NCBI GenBank assembly: GCA_039930465.1
Contig: JBDTTU010000001.1
Coordinates: 69,191-133,190 of the forward strand
Direction: 5' to 3'
DNA from: LMDS01 sp039930465
Lineage (GTDB): Bacteria; Pseudomonadota; Gammaproteobacteria; Burkholderiales; Burkholderiaceae_C
DNA length: 64,000 nucleotides
Shown here: positions 35,409 through 43,826 of the stretch, piece after piece
Layout of the letters: each line of letters begins with the position of its first letter
How positions within the stretch are numbered: position 1 is the first letter of the stretch
Position numbers and translations under genes: made by a program
The notes under the pieces: model-generated
Database searches by the model: none
Told to the model about the DNA's origin: nothing
Seen by the model: only the letters and a program-made list of their open reading frames with translations

Positions 35409-36098
35409 TCAGAACCGGTAGCCGAGCGACAGGTTGCTCGACACCGGGTCGAGCTTGGTGTTGATGGTCTGGCCGGTCGACAGCGTGTTCTTGTTCTTGA
35501 TGAAGGTCTTGATGACCGATACATCGAGGAACCAGTGCTCGCCAAGCGCCAGCGTGGCGCCAAGCTGCGGCGACAAACCGAATGCCGAGCTCGCCGACAG
35601 CTTGGTGGGCGAACCGCCCGGGTTCGTCAAAGCGGTGAGCGTGCCCGAGCCTTCGCCGCCATAGAAGTAGGCGTAGGTGAGCCCCAAGCCGAGGTAGGGC
35701 CGGAAGGGCGCGCTGGCTTCCATGAAGCGGTATTGCGCGAAGAGTGTCGGCGACACCTGCTTGATCGTGCCGAGCTTGCCCACCCCTTTGATGCTGCCGT
35801 CGCCAACCACTTCGTGCTTGTACGGCAGGCCGGCGTAGAACTCGAAAGAAACTTCATCGCTCAACATGTAGCCCAGCGTGAAGATTGCCGAGGTGGCGCT
35901 CTTCACGTCGATCTTCGTGCCGGGAATGCTCGGGGCCGACAGATCGCCGCTCTTGACGTGCGGCGCCACGTTGTTCACGCCGCCCTTGGCGAACCAGGTA
36001 CCGGCAGCAGTCTGGGCCGAGGCCGTGCCGCTGGCGGCAAGTGCCAGCGCGGCCAGTGCGAAGGGAGCAAGTGCGAATGGGGCAAGGGTCTTTTTCAT
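35409..36098 (-). CDS. ompW: OmpW family outer-membrane protein
   Basis: A 229-residue protein with a signal peptide (residues 1 to about 30, ending TASAQ) and an eight-stranded barrel pattern: GTWFAKGGVNNVAP, a typical first strand, FRPYLGLGLTYAYFY, and a C-terminal SLGYRF ending in Phe as barrel-assembly signals require. OmpW proteins form narrow hydrophobic channels. The signal peptide contains a direct duplication (APFAL APFAL). I chose the ATG at MKKTLAPF with a GAAAGG-like ribosome site. It lies 26 bp after the GDSL lipoprotein gene and is probably co-transcribed with it. Confidence 0.9.
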   Translation of the reverse strand: MKKTLAPFALAPFALAALALAASGTASAQTAAGTWFAKGGVNNVAPHVKSGDLSAPSIPGTKIDVKSATSAIFTLGYMLSDEVSFEFYAGLPYKHEVVGDGSIKGVGKLGTIKQVSPTLFAQYRFMEASAPFRPYLGLGLTYAYFYGGEGSGTLTALTNPGGSPTKLSASSAFGLSPQLGATLALGEHWFLDVSVIKTFIKNKNTLSTGQTINTKLDPVSSNLSLGYRF

Positions 36099-36124
36099 GG
36101 CTGCCTTTCGTTCGTTCGCGCGCA

Positions 36125-37219
36125 TCAGAGCCAACCGGCCTTGAGCATCTGGTCGGTCACGTACTGCGCCAGCAGGCGGTACGCATACGGGCTTGGGTGC
36201 ACCGTGTCCGCGAAAGCGTAGTGCGACACGTCGCCGGCGATCAGCGTGCTGGCCGAGCACACCAGCGAGCTGGCGAACACGGTTTTTGTCAGGTCGCAGG
36301 CCGGCACGGTGTTGTTGGTCACGCCGTATTGCACAGGGCTCGCGGTCTGCAGCCGGCCCTGCGTGTAGGCGTCAACGATCAACACGCCGCTGGTGCCGGC
36401 CAGGCCGCTCGTGAGCTGCGAGTTGAAGGTCGTCGCCATCGTGTTGATGAGGCCTTGCACGCTGGCCGCCTGGCTGTAGCCGAACGGCGTCTGGCTCACG
36501 TCGGGCAGCGTCACCACCACCACGTGCGTGGCGCCTTTGGCGATGATCAGCGCCTTGATGTAGCCCGCCAGTTCGGCGCCGGCCGTGCCCATGGCCGTGA
36601 CCGCCGCGCCACCGGCCACGGTGGCATCGCCGCCAGCGCCCACGGTGGCAGCGAAGGTCGCGAGGTTGATGAACACGTCGTTGCCACCGGCCAGCATCGT
36701 CACGAGTTCGGTGCCGCTGAACGTGCCCGACGTGGTGCTGGCGAGGTGGCGGTTGATCTGGTTGAGCACCGGGTCGGTCAGCTGGCCCACGTAGCCGCTG
36801 GTGTCGCCGAGCCCGATCAAGGCCTTGTTGCCGGGGCCGACCGGGTTCGTCACGCGCGCGCCGCCCTGCGCATAGCCGTAGCAGCCGGCATGGTTGCTCG
36901 TTGCTTCGGCAAACGCCGCCAGCGGGCCACTGGATTCGAGGCCGGTCTGCGCCGGGCAAGGCGCCGCCGTGCCGGCGGCCGCGGCGATCAGCTCTGTCCA
37001 GTTCTTGCTGTCGCTGGCGTTGACGGTGTACTTGCCACCGCCTGTCACCGCTTTCAGCGTGGCTGTGCCGTAGGTGCCGATGTCGCTCAGGCTGTCGCCG
37101 AACGACACCACCGAGGTGTACCTGACGCGTGGGCTCTGGTCGCCGTCACCACCACCGCCGCAGGCCGCAAGCACCAGCGCCGCGGCCGCCGACAAACCCC
37201 ATGACCTCATGAATTTCAT
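36125..37219 (-). CDS. SGNH/GDSL hydrolase lipoprotein
   Basis: A 364-residue lipoprotein (lipobox LAAC, Cys20, followed by a Gly-rich linker). Catalytic blocks are intact: SFGDSLSD with Ser43, GGND, and DTVHPSPYAY with the Asp-His pair near the C-terminus. This predicts an esterase or lipase of the outer membrane or periplasm; the substrate is unknown. It is a paralogue of the altered SGNH lipoprotein at 34347-35336. The ATG at MKFMRSWG follows an AAGGGG ribosome site. A palindromic operator-like site lies about 65 bp upstream, and ompW follows on the same strand. Confidence 0.88.
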   Translation of the reverse strand: MKFMRSWGLSAAAALVLAACGGGGDGDQSPRVRYTSVVSFGDSLSDIGTYGTATLKAVTGGGKYTVNASDSKNWTELIAAAAGTAAPCPAQTGLESSGPLAAFAEATSNHAGCYGYAQGGARVTNPVGPGNKALIGLGDTSGYVGQLTDPVLNQINRHLASTTSGTFSGTELVTMLAGGNDVFINLATFAATVGAGGDATVAGGAAVTAMGTAGAELAGYIKALIIAKGATHVVVVTLPDVSQTPFGYSQAASVQGLINTMATTFNSQLTSGLAGTSGVLIVDAYTQGRLQTASPVQYGVTNNTVPACDLTKTVFASSLVCSASTLIAGDVSHYAFADTVHPSPYAYRLLAQYVTDQMLKAGWL

Positions 37220-37281
37220 GTGAACCCCTTGTGCAAAGACAGATGCCATCGCAGACGCCATCAGAGAAGTCATCTGTGAAA

Positions 37282-37295
37282 CGAACGATCGTTCG
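37282..37295. promoter_or_regulatory. TetR-type operator palindrome upstream of the GDSL-ompW genes
   Basis: CGAACGATCGTTCG is a perfect 14-bp palindrome, with flanking AA/TT matches extending the symmetry. This is the shape of operators bound by TetR/AcrR-family repressors. It is 63 bp upstream of the GDSL lipoprotein start, and a TATAGT -10-like box on the minus strand lies 14 bp further upstream (37310-37315), so a bound repressor would block transcription. No TetR gene is in the window. Confidence 0.55.
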
Positions 37296-37377
37296 CTTTT
37301 GTGGGGCTCACTATAAATTTGTGGCCGGGCCGATCGCAGCCGGGGAAACCCGCTCGGGCCGTCACGCGGCGCACGCT

Positions 37378-37644
37378 TTACTTGCGTTTACGTCCCATCG
37401 AGAGCTTCATCACGAGGATCGCGGCGGCCAGCGCGAAGGTCACCACGTTGGCGGCGACGATCGGCCAGGCCTCCATGAACAGGCCATAGGCCAGCCACAG
37501 TGCGATGCCGAGCGTGAACACGCTGTACATCGCCAGCGAAATACCGCTCACGTCGCGGGTGCGAAAGGTGAGCCACGCCTGAGGCACGAACGAAGCGGTG
37601 GTGAGCGTGGCGGCGATGTAGCCGAGGGCGTCGATGAAGGTCAT
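37378..37644 (-). CDS. SemiSWEET family sugar transporter
   Basis: An 88-residue protein with three hydrophobic segments and the PQ motif SFVPQAWLTFRTRDVSGIS in the first, as in bacterial SemiSWEET (MtN3/PQ-loop) proteins, which act as dimers to move sugars across the inner membrane. I chose the ATG at MTFIDALGYIAA, which begins the first membrane segment; upstream in the same frame the sequence is the antisense of another frame of dacB. It lies 8 bp after dacB on the same strand. Confidence 0.88.
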   Translation of the reverse strand: MTFIDALGYIAATLTTASFVPQAWLTFRTRDVSGISLAMYSVFTLGIALWLAYGLFMEAWPIVAANVVTFALAAAILVMKLSMGRKRK

Positions 37645-37652
37645 GGGCTGGA

Positions 37653-39089
37653 TCAGTTGACGGGTTCGCCGACAAGGGCAGAAGCGGGCGCGTCGTTCGC
37701 GGCCCATTGCACCAACGCGTCGAGTGCGGGCCGGGCGCCGCCGGCGTTGGCATGGTTGACGATCGCAACGACGACATAGCGCCGCCCCGAGCTGGAAAGC
37801 ACATAACCGGCCACACCATTCACATCGCGCAGCGAGCCGGTTTTCAGGTGGGCGCGACCCAGCGTGGCGCGCGAGCGCCTGAGCGTGCCGTCGATGCCGC
37901 TGACGGGCAGCGAGCTCATCAGCTCGGGCATCACCGGGCTCACCCACGCAGCCTGCAGCAAGCGCGCCAGCAGTTGCGCACTGGCGCGCGAGTCACGCGA
38001 GAGGCCCGAGCCGTTGTCGATCACGAGGCTCGCGCCCGCGCTGCCGAAGCGCTCGCCGGCCCACTGCCGCATCAGCTCGCGCGCGAGCTCGGGCGAGCCG
38101 CTACCCCGCTGCACGAGTGCGAGTGTGAGGAAGAGCTGCTGCGCCATCAGGTTGTTGCTGAACTTGTTGATGTCGCGCACCACTTCGGCCAACGTCGGCG
38201 AGGCCAGCTCGAAGCTCGGGCGGGTCGTGGGCGCCACGCCGTCGCGCACCCTGCCGCTCAGTTTGCCGCCCATCGCGGACCACAGGCCGAGCAGCGCGCG
38301 TTCGTTGTAGCTCTTCGGGTCGGCGTAGGCCAGTGCCCAGGTTTTCTCGCCGCACGCAGCCGGCAGCGCGCCGGTGAAACGGGCACGCGTCGGGTCGGAG
38401 AAATCGGGTTTCAAGGCGCCGCGCCAGTCGTCGCACGGTCCGGCTGTGAGCGGCACCGCCGGGTCGACGCGCACGCCAGCGAGCGGCAGGTCGACAGCGA
38501 TCGTGGCCACGCCGCGCGCCGGGTCGGGCGTGATCGTGAACGCGAGCGTCTTGTAGTTCAGCAGCAGCGCGTCGGGGCGCACGTTGTACGGGCGCAGCGG
38601 CTCGCCATCGAAATCGGCCGGGTGCTGGTCGGGCACGTTGAAACCGCTGCGGTCGAGCACGATGTCGCCGCGAATCTCGCTCACGCCGGCCTGCTGCACC
38701 CGCCTGAGCAGCAGCCAGAGCCGTTCGAGCACCAACTTCGGGTCGCCGCTGCCCTTGATGACGAGGTTGCCTTCGAGCACGCCATCGTTCACGGGGCCCT
38801 GCAGCCACACCGGCGTGTTCCAGCTCCAGGCCGGGCCGAGCATCTCGAACGCGGCGAACGTGGTCAGCAGCTTCATCAGCGAAGCCGGGTTCACCGCTTG
38901 CTCGGCCTGCCAGGCCAGGCGCGTGCGCGTGCTGCCGACTTCCTGCACCATGGCGACGAAACTCTCGCGCGGCAACTTCGCGCGCTCAAGTGCCGCCGCC
39001 ACGTCGTTCGGCAATGGCGCCGCGAGCGCGGGCAAGAGGGCGCTGCAGAGTGCTGCAGCGAGCCCGAGAAGAATCCACTTTTTCGACAT
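37653..39089 (-). CDS. dacB: D-alanyl-D-alanine carboxypeptidase/endopeptidase (PBP4)
   Basis: Periplasmic low-molecular-weight penicillin-binding protein that trims and cleaves peptide cross-links. It has 478 residues: signal peptide (1 to about 23), then the catalytic motifs SLMK (70-73), SNN (in KFSNNLMAQ) and LKTGS near the C-terminus. The large insertion between the first two motifs is typical of the S13 family. It faces tsaB across about 140 bp. Confidence 0.95.
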   Translation of the reverse strand: MSKKWILLGLAAALCSALLPALAAPLPNDVAAALERAKLPRESFVAMVQEVGSTRTRLAWQAEQAVNPASLMKLLTTFAAFEMLGPAWSWNTPVWLQGPVNDGVLEGNLVIKGSGDPKLVLERLWLLLRRVQQAGVSEIRGDIVLDRSGFNVPDQHPADFDGEPLRPYNVRPDALLLNYKTLAFTITPDPARGVATIAVDLPLAGVRVDPAVPLTAGPCDDWRGALKPDFSDPTRARFTGALPAACGEKTWALAYADPKSYNERALLGLWSAMGGKLSGRVRDGVAPTTRPSFELASPTLAEVVRDINKFSNNLMAQQLFLTLALVQRGSGSPELARELMRQWAGERFGSAGASLVIDNGSGLSRDSRASAQLLARLLQAAWVSPVMPELMSSLPVSGIDGTLRRSRATLGRAHLKTGSLRDVNGVAGYVLSSSGRRYVVVAIVNHANAGGARPALDALVQWAANDAPASALVGEPVN

Positions 39090-39227
39090 GCTTTGATGAT
39101 CGCATGGTGCTGGTGTGGGGCTGGTGCGGCACTGCCTTAGACTTGGGTTTCAGAGGCTCATTCACGCCCTGTTCACAGCCCTCTGTTCCTTGCCCTCGAT
39201 GCCGGCCCCGGCGCGAAACTTCCCCGC

Positions 39228-39950
39228 ATGACCGCGCTCCTCGCCTTCGACACCGCCACCGAACACATGAGCATTGCGCTCGCTGTGGGTGGTCGTGTCT
39301 TCGTGCACGAGAGTCCCGGTGGCGCCTTGGCCTCGGCACGTCTGATCCCCGCGGTGATGGCGCTGCTGCATGAGGCCGGGGTGACCCTCGTCGAACTCGA
39401 CGCGGTCGCTTTCGGGCGTGGCCCGGGCGCGTTCACCGGTTTGCGCACGGCCTGCTCGGTGGCGCAAGGCCTGGCCTTCGGTGCGGCCAGGCCGGTGCTG
39501 CCGATCGACAGCCTGCTGGCGGTCGCCGAAGACGCCCGCGTCGGCGCTGCCGACAGCCGCGTCTGGGTCACGATGGACGCGCGCATGGACGAAATCTACG
39601 CCGCACAGTACAGGCATCGCGCCGGGCAATGGCGCGTGCTCGATGCGCCGCGGCTGATCACGCCTGCCGCGTTGAACGAACGCTGGGGGGCCGAGGCGCC
39701 CCAGCGCGTCGCCGGCAACGCACTTCGGGTGTTCGCCGGGCGCTTGCACACCGGCGGCGCGTTGCTGTTTCCAGACGCGCTGCCACGCGCCAGCGCGATG
39801 CTGCCGCTGGCGCTGGCACTGTGGCAGCAGGGCGGCGCGGTCGACGCAGCCCTCGCGCTGCCGCATTACCTGCGTGACAAGGTCGCGCAGACCACGCTCG
39901 AGCGCGAGGCCGCGCGCGTGGCCAAGGGCGCTGCCGGGGTGTTGCGGTGA
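39228..39950 (+). CDS. tsaB: tRNA t6A biosynthesis protein TsaB
   Basis: Partner of TsaD and TsaE in transferring threonylcarbamoyl to A37 of tRNAs that read ANN codons. It has 240 residues with the ASKHA-type N-terminus LLAFDTATEHMSIAL and the conserved FGRGPGAFTGLRTACSVAQGL in two parts. It is the first gene of tsaB-rimI-udg; its stop overlaps the rimI GTG start by 4 bp. Confidence 0.95.
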   Translation: MTALLAFDTATEHMSIALAVGGRVFVHESPGGALASARLIPAVMALLHEAGVTLVELDAVAFGRGPGAFTGLRTACSVAQGLAFGAARPVLPIDSLLAVAEDARVGAADSRVWVTMDARMDEIYAAQYRHRAGQWRVLDAPRLITPAALNERWGAEAPQRVAGNALRVFAGRLHTGGALLFPDALPRASAMLPLALALWQQGGAVDAALALPHYLRDKVAQTTLEREAARVAKGAAGVLR

Positions 39951-40471
39951 GTGCGTTGTGGGCCGGCGAACGCTGCGGTGCGAACGACGAGCGCGTGTTG
40001 GCTCCGATGACGATTGCGCACCTCGATGCGGTGATGGCCATCGAAGCCGCCGCCTACTCGTTCCCCTGGACCCGTGGCAACTTCATCGACTCGCTGGCGG
40101 CCGGTTACCCGGCGCGTGTGCTGCTCGGCGCGCAGCGCCAACTGCTCGGTTATTTCATCGCGATGCCGGGGGTCGATGAAATGCACCTGCTCAACATCAC
40201 CGTCGCACCGGCCGAACAAGGGCGTGGGCTGGCGCGCTGCATGGTCGATGCGCTGATTCCGTTGTGCCACCAGCATGTGGCGCGCGAACTGTGGCTCGAA
40301 GTGCGCGACAGCAACGAACGGGCCCGGGCCATGTACCTGCGCCTGGGCTTCACGGCGGTCGGCGTGCGCAAGGGCTACTACCCGGCGCCCTTTGGCCAGC
40401 GCGAAGACGCACTCGTGATGCGCCTGAAGATTGGCGCCGCGGCGCAAGGGGTGGGCGATGCGCTGGAGTGA
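39947..40471 (+). CDS. rimI: ribosomal-protein-alanine N-acetyltransferase
   Basis: GNAT acetyltransferase that acetylates the N-terminus of ribosomal protein S18. It has 174 residues with the acetyl-CoA loop VAPAEQGRGLARCMVDAL and the RimI-typical YSFPWTRGNFIDSL, EVRDSNERARAMYLRLGF and GVRKGYYP. The GTG start overlaps the tsaB stop. Its end overlaps udg by 14 bp. Confidence 0.94.
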   Translation: MSALWAGERCGANDERVLAPMTIAHLDAVMAIEAAAYSFPWTRGNFIDSLAAGYPARVLLGAQRQLLGYFIAMPGVDEMHLLNITVAPAEQGRGLARCMVDALIPLCHQHVARELWLEVRDSNERARAMYLRLGFTAVGVRKGYYPAPFGQREDALVMRLKIGAAAQGVGDALE

Positions 40472-41273
40472 ACGCCAGGTCGCCATGCTGCGCGAGATGG
40501 GGGTGCGCGTCTGGGCGCCGCAGGGCGAAACGGCGGCCACGGTAACCGGGGCCGACGAGCCCGTGGCGGTGGCTCCGCCGCCAGTGCCGACCCGGCCGCC
40601 TGCGGCCTTCGCATCGCCTGGCGCCGTGGCGCGGCCCGTCGCAGCGGCAGTTGCCGTGGCGGCACCGGGCGCAACGCTGCCCGCCGGCATCGCCACGATG
40701 GGCTGGCCCGAGCTGCGTGCCACGGTGGCCGCCTGCACCGCCTGCACGCTGTGCGAGAACCGCACCCAGACCGTGTTCGGTGTCGGCCACCCGCAGGCGC
40801 ACTGGATGATTGTTGGCGAAGCGCCGGGCGAACAGGAAGACCGGCAGGGCGAGCCCTTCGTCGGCAAGTCGGGTCAGCTGCTCGACAATATGCTGCGTGC
40901 CATCGCCCTGACCCGTGCTGAGGCCGAGCCGGCGCGGCAGGTCTATATCGCCAACACGCTGAAGTGCCGCCCGCCCGGCAACCGCAACCCGGCGCCGGCC
41001 GAACTCGCGGCCTGCGAAGGTTTCCTGATCCGCCAACTGCAACTGGTGCAGCCGAAGATCATTCTCGCGATGGGACGCTTCGCGGTGCAGAGCCTGCTGC
41101 GCAGCACCGAGCCCATCGGCCGATTGCGCGGGCGTGTGCACCACTACCAGGGCGTGCCGTTGATCGTCACCTACCACCCGGCGTATCTGCTGCGCAACCT
41201 CGAAGACAAGGCCAAAGCCTGGGACGACCTGTGCCTCGCGGTCGAGACCGAACGCGGCGCTGCTGCGGGATGA
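40458..41273 (+). CDS. uracil-DNA glycosylase, family 4
   Basis: Iron-sulfur enzyme that removes uracil from DNA. It has 271 residues; the first 80 are an Ala/Pro/Val-rich extension, followed by the catalytic domain with cluster cysteines (CTAC near 93-96), VGEAPGEQEDRQGEPFVG, NTLKCRPPGNRNP and TYHPAYLLR. The ATG at MRWSERQ is preferred because an AAGGGG ribosome site lies just upstream and it gives modest overlap with rimI; an in-frame TTG lies 27 bp earlier. Confidence 0.93.
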   Translation: MRWSERQVAMLREMGVRVWAPQGETAATVTGADEPVAVAPPPVPTRPPAAFASPGAVARPVAAAVAVAAPGATLPAGIATMGWPELRATVAACTACTLCENRTQTVFGVGHPQAHWMIVGEAPGEQEDRQGEPFVGKSGQLLDNMLRAIALTRAEAEPARQVYIANTLKCRPPGNRNPAPAELAACEGFLIRQLQLVQPKIILAMGRFAVQSLLRSTEPIGRLRGRVHHYQGVPLIVTYHPAYLLRNLEDKAKAWDDLCLAVETERGAAAG

Positions 41274-41372
41274 AGGCCGCTGCGGCGGACTTGCCCTCTT
41301 GCCCGGCGCAGGCCGGCGCCTATCATCCGCAACCAAGGCCGGTGGCACCCGCTGTCGGTTCGGAGCATTCCG

Positions 41373-43808
41373 ATGGCCGCCAACCCGACCCCGCCTGACG
41401 CCGATGCGTACCTCTGGGACGCATTGCCCGGCATGGTCTTGCTGCTCGCCGCCGATGGCGCAGCCCTGAAAGTCAACGACGCGTTCTGCGCGTTCGCCGG
41501 CCGTCCCCGCGAAGACCTGCTTGGCCACGGCTGGAGTACGACACTTCTCGCGGGCTCGCGCAGCGCCTTGCTCGACCGCCTCGGCCGGCCCGAAGACTTC
41601 ATGCTCGGCCTCGAACTCGGCGGCGCGCTTGGCGCCATCACCAGCGTGGCCTGCCTGGCGCGCCGGCAGTCGAACAGCGAGCAGTTCACCTGCATCCTGC
41701 ACATCGTGCGCGAAGGCCTGCAGGCCTCGCCCTCGGCCCAGGGCCAGGCGAGCCTGTTCCGGTTGCTGGCCGACAACGTGCCGGTGCTGATCGCCTACTA
41801 CAACGCCACCGACTTCCGCTGCCAGTTCGCCAACAAGCGTTACGCCGAGACCTTCGGCCGCGACGAAGACTCGATCCTCGGTTCGACATTCGAAGAGGTC
41901 ATCGGCATCGAAGCCGCGCGCGAGATCCAGCCGCAGGTCGAGCGCATGTTGCAGCAGCTTGTGCCGGTGGTCTACGAGCGCACGCTGCCCGCGCGCGATG
42001 GCAGCACCCGCTGGATCGAAGTGCACCTGCTGCCGCACCTCGACCCAGCCGCCGGCGGCACCGGGCCGCTGGGTGCGTTCGTGCTGATCACAGACATCAG
42101 CAAGTTCCGCCTCGCCGAGCAGGCGGTGCGCGAATCGGAAGAGCGCCTGGCCAAATTCATGCAGGCCACTGCCGAAGGCATCGTGTTCCACAAAGACGGT
42201 TTCATCACCGACGCGAACCCGCCGGTGCTCGCGCTGCTCGACTACACGCTCGAAGACATGATGGGGCGCAAGACGCTCGAGTTCATTGCGCCCGACCACA
42301 TCGCCAAGGTCGCGGCGGTGATCGCATCGGGCCAGGAGACGGCCTACGAAAGCATGGCGGTCTCGCGCAGCGGCGAGCGCATTCCGGTCGAGTTCATCGT
42401 GCGCACGATGCTGCGCAACGGCGAGCGCATGCGCATGACGATCGTGCGCGACATCCGCGACCGCCATGCCGCGCAGGCGCGCATCCATCACATGGCCCAC
42501 CACGACGCGCTCACCGGGCTGCCGAACCGTGTGTCGTTCATGGAACACCTCGAGCGGTCGATACTCGGCGCGCGGCGCAACGACTCGCGCCTGGCGCTGC
42601 TGTTCATCGACCTCGACCACTTCAAGCGTGTCAACGATTCGCTCGGCCACCTGGTTGGCGACTCGCTGCTGCGCAGCGTGGCCGCGCGCATCACCGCAAG
42701 CCTGCGCGGCACCGACATCGTGGCCCGTTTCGGTGGCGACGAATTCATGGTGCTGCTGGCCGGCCTGTCCGGGGGCGAACAGCACGCCAGCGATGCGCAA
42801 GAGGTAGCGCACAAGCTGCTCACATCGATCGGCGCGGCGGTGCAGGCCGAAGGCCGCCCGATCTCGGTGACGCCATCGGTTGGCATCGCGCTCTACCCTG
42901 GCGATGGCGACACGCCCGAAGAGCTGGTGAAGAACGCCGACTCGGCGATGTACCTGGCCAAGGCCCGCGGCCGCGCCAACTACCAGTTCTTCGAGCCCGG
43001 CATCGCCGCCGCGGCCTATGCCGAACTGGTGCTCGAGGGCCAGCTCGCGCAGGCGCTTGAGCGCGGTGAGTTCGCGCTGTACTACCAGCCGCAGGTGCGG
43101 GCCCGCGACGGCGTGCTGGTAGGCGCCGAAGCGCTGATTCGCTGGAATCACCCGGAGCGCGGGCTGCTGCTGGCCGATGCCTTCATTCCCGTGGCCGAAA
43201 AGCGCCAGTTGATGATCGGCATCGGCCAGTGGGTACTGCACGAAGCGACCCGCTGCGCGATGCGCTGGCGCGACATGGGCCTGGTGGTGGCGCCGGTGGC
43301 CGTGAACCTCTCGAATGTGCAGTTCCAGGCCTCGGGCTTTCTCGACTCGATCGAGCGCGAACTGCCGGGCGGCGCCTTCGACAGCGGCCTGCTCGAACTC
43401 GAGCTCACCGAACGCATGCTGATGGACGACCTGCCTCAGGTCAAACACCGGCTCGACCGGCTCAAGGCCATGGGCCTGCGCATTTCGGTCGACGACTTCG
43501 GCACCGGCTATTCATCGCTGGGCCACCTCAAAGACTTGCCGATCGACAAGGTCAAGATCGACCGTTCGTTTGTGCACGACCTGCCCGACAACCGCGACTC
43601 GGCTGCGATCACGCGCGCCATCATCCAGATGGGGCGCAGCCTCGGGCTCACCGTGATCGCCGAGGGCGTCGAAACCGAGGCGCAGCGCGACTTCCTCGCC
43701 ACGCTGGGTTGCGACGAGCTGCAGGGCATGCTGATCAGCCCGCCGCTGCCACAGCCTGCGTTCGAGGCCTGGGTCTTGCAGCGCCAGCGGCTCGACGCGG
43801 CGCCGTGA
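41373..43808 (+). CDS. PAS-PAS-GGDEF-EAL cyclic-di-GMP enzyme
   Basis: An 811-residue cytosolic regulator. Domains in order: an N-terminal PAS-like segment (about 10-120), a second PAS (about 130-250, ending VLITDISKFRLAEQAVRESEERL), a third PAS (about 260-385), GGDEF (about 390-545) and EAL (about 565-800). Both catalytic motifs are intact: RFGGDEF near 453 and AEALIRW near 586, plus DDFGTGYSSLGHL; an inhibitory I-site RGTD sits five residues before GGDEF. It may therefore both make and degrade c-di-GMP, or one domain may regulate the other. No membrane segment is seen. A GGAG lies 7 bp before the ATG. It converges with glmU. Confidence 0.94.
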   Translation: MAANPTPPDADAYLWDALPGMVLLLAADGAALKVNDAFCAFAGRPREDLLGHGWSTTLLAGSRSALLDRLGRPEDFMLGLELGGALGAITSVACLARRQSNSEQFTCILHIVREGLQASPSAQGQASLFRLLADNVPVLIAYYNATDFRCQFANKRYAETFGRDEDSILGSTFEEVIGIEAAREIQPQVERMLQQLVPVVYERTLPARDGSTRWIEVHLLPHLDPAAGGTGPLGAFVLITDISKFRLAEQAVRESEERLAKFMQATAEGIVFHKDGFITDANPPVLALLDYTLEDMMGRKTLEFIAPDHIAKVAAVIASGQETAYESMAVSRSGERIPVEFIVRTMLRNGERMRMTIVRDIRDRHAAQARIHHMAHHDALTGLPNRVSFMEHLERSILGARRNDSRLALLFIDLDHFKRVNDSLGHLVGDSLLRSVAARITASLRGTDIVARFGGDEFMVLLAGLSGGEQHASDAQEVAHKLLTSIGAAVQAEGRPISVTPSVGIALYPGDGDTPEELVKNADSAMYLAKARGRANYQFFEPGIAAAAYAELVLEGQLAQALERGEFALYYQPQVRARDGVLVGAEALIRWNHPERGLLLADAFIPVAEKRQLMIGIGQWVLHEATRCAMRWRDMGLVVAPVAVNLSNVQFQASGFLDSIERELPGGAFDSGLLELELTERMLMDDLPQVKHRLDRLKAMGLRISVDDFGTGYSSLGHLKDLPIDKVKIDRSFVHDLPDNRDSAAITRAIIQMGRSLGLTVIAEGVETEAQRDFLATLGCDELQGMLISPPLPQPAFEAWVLQRQRLDAAP

Positions 43809-43826
43809 ACCGCGCAGTCGCGGCTG

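Noticed and set aside
40350..43448. A 1032-codon minus-strand open frame over rimI, udg and the GGDEF-EAL gene
   Set aside because: Antisense shadow of genes with clear motifs; no recognisable protein.
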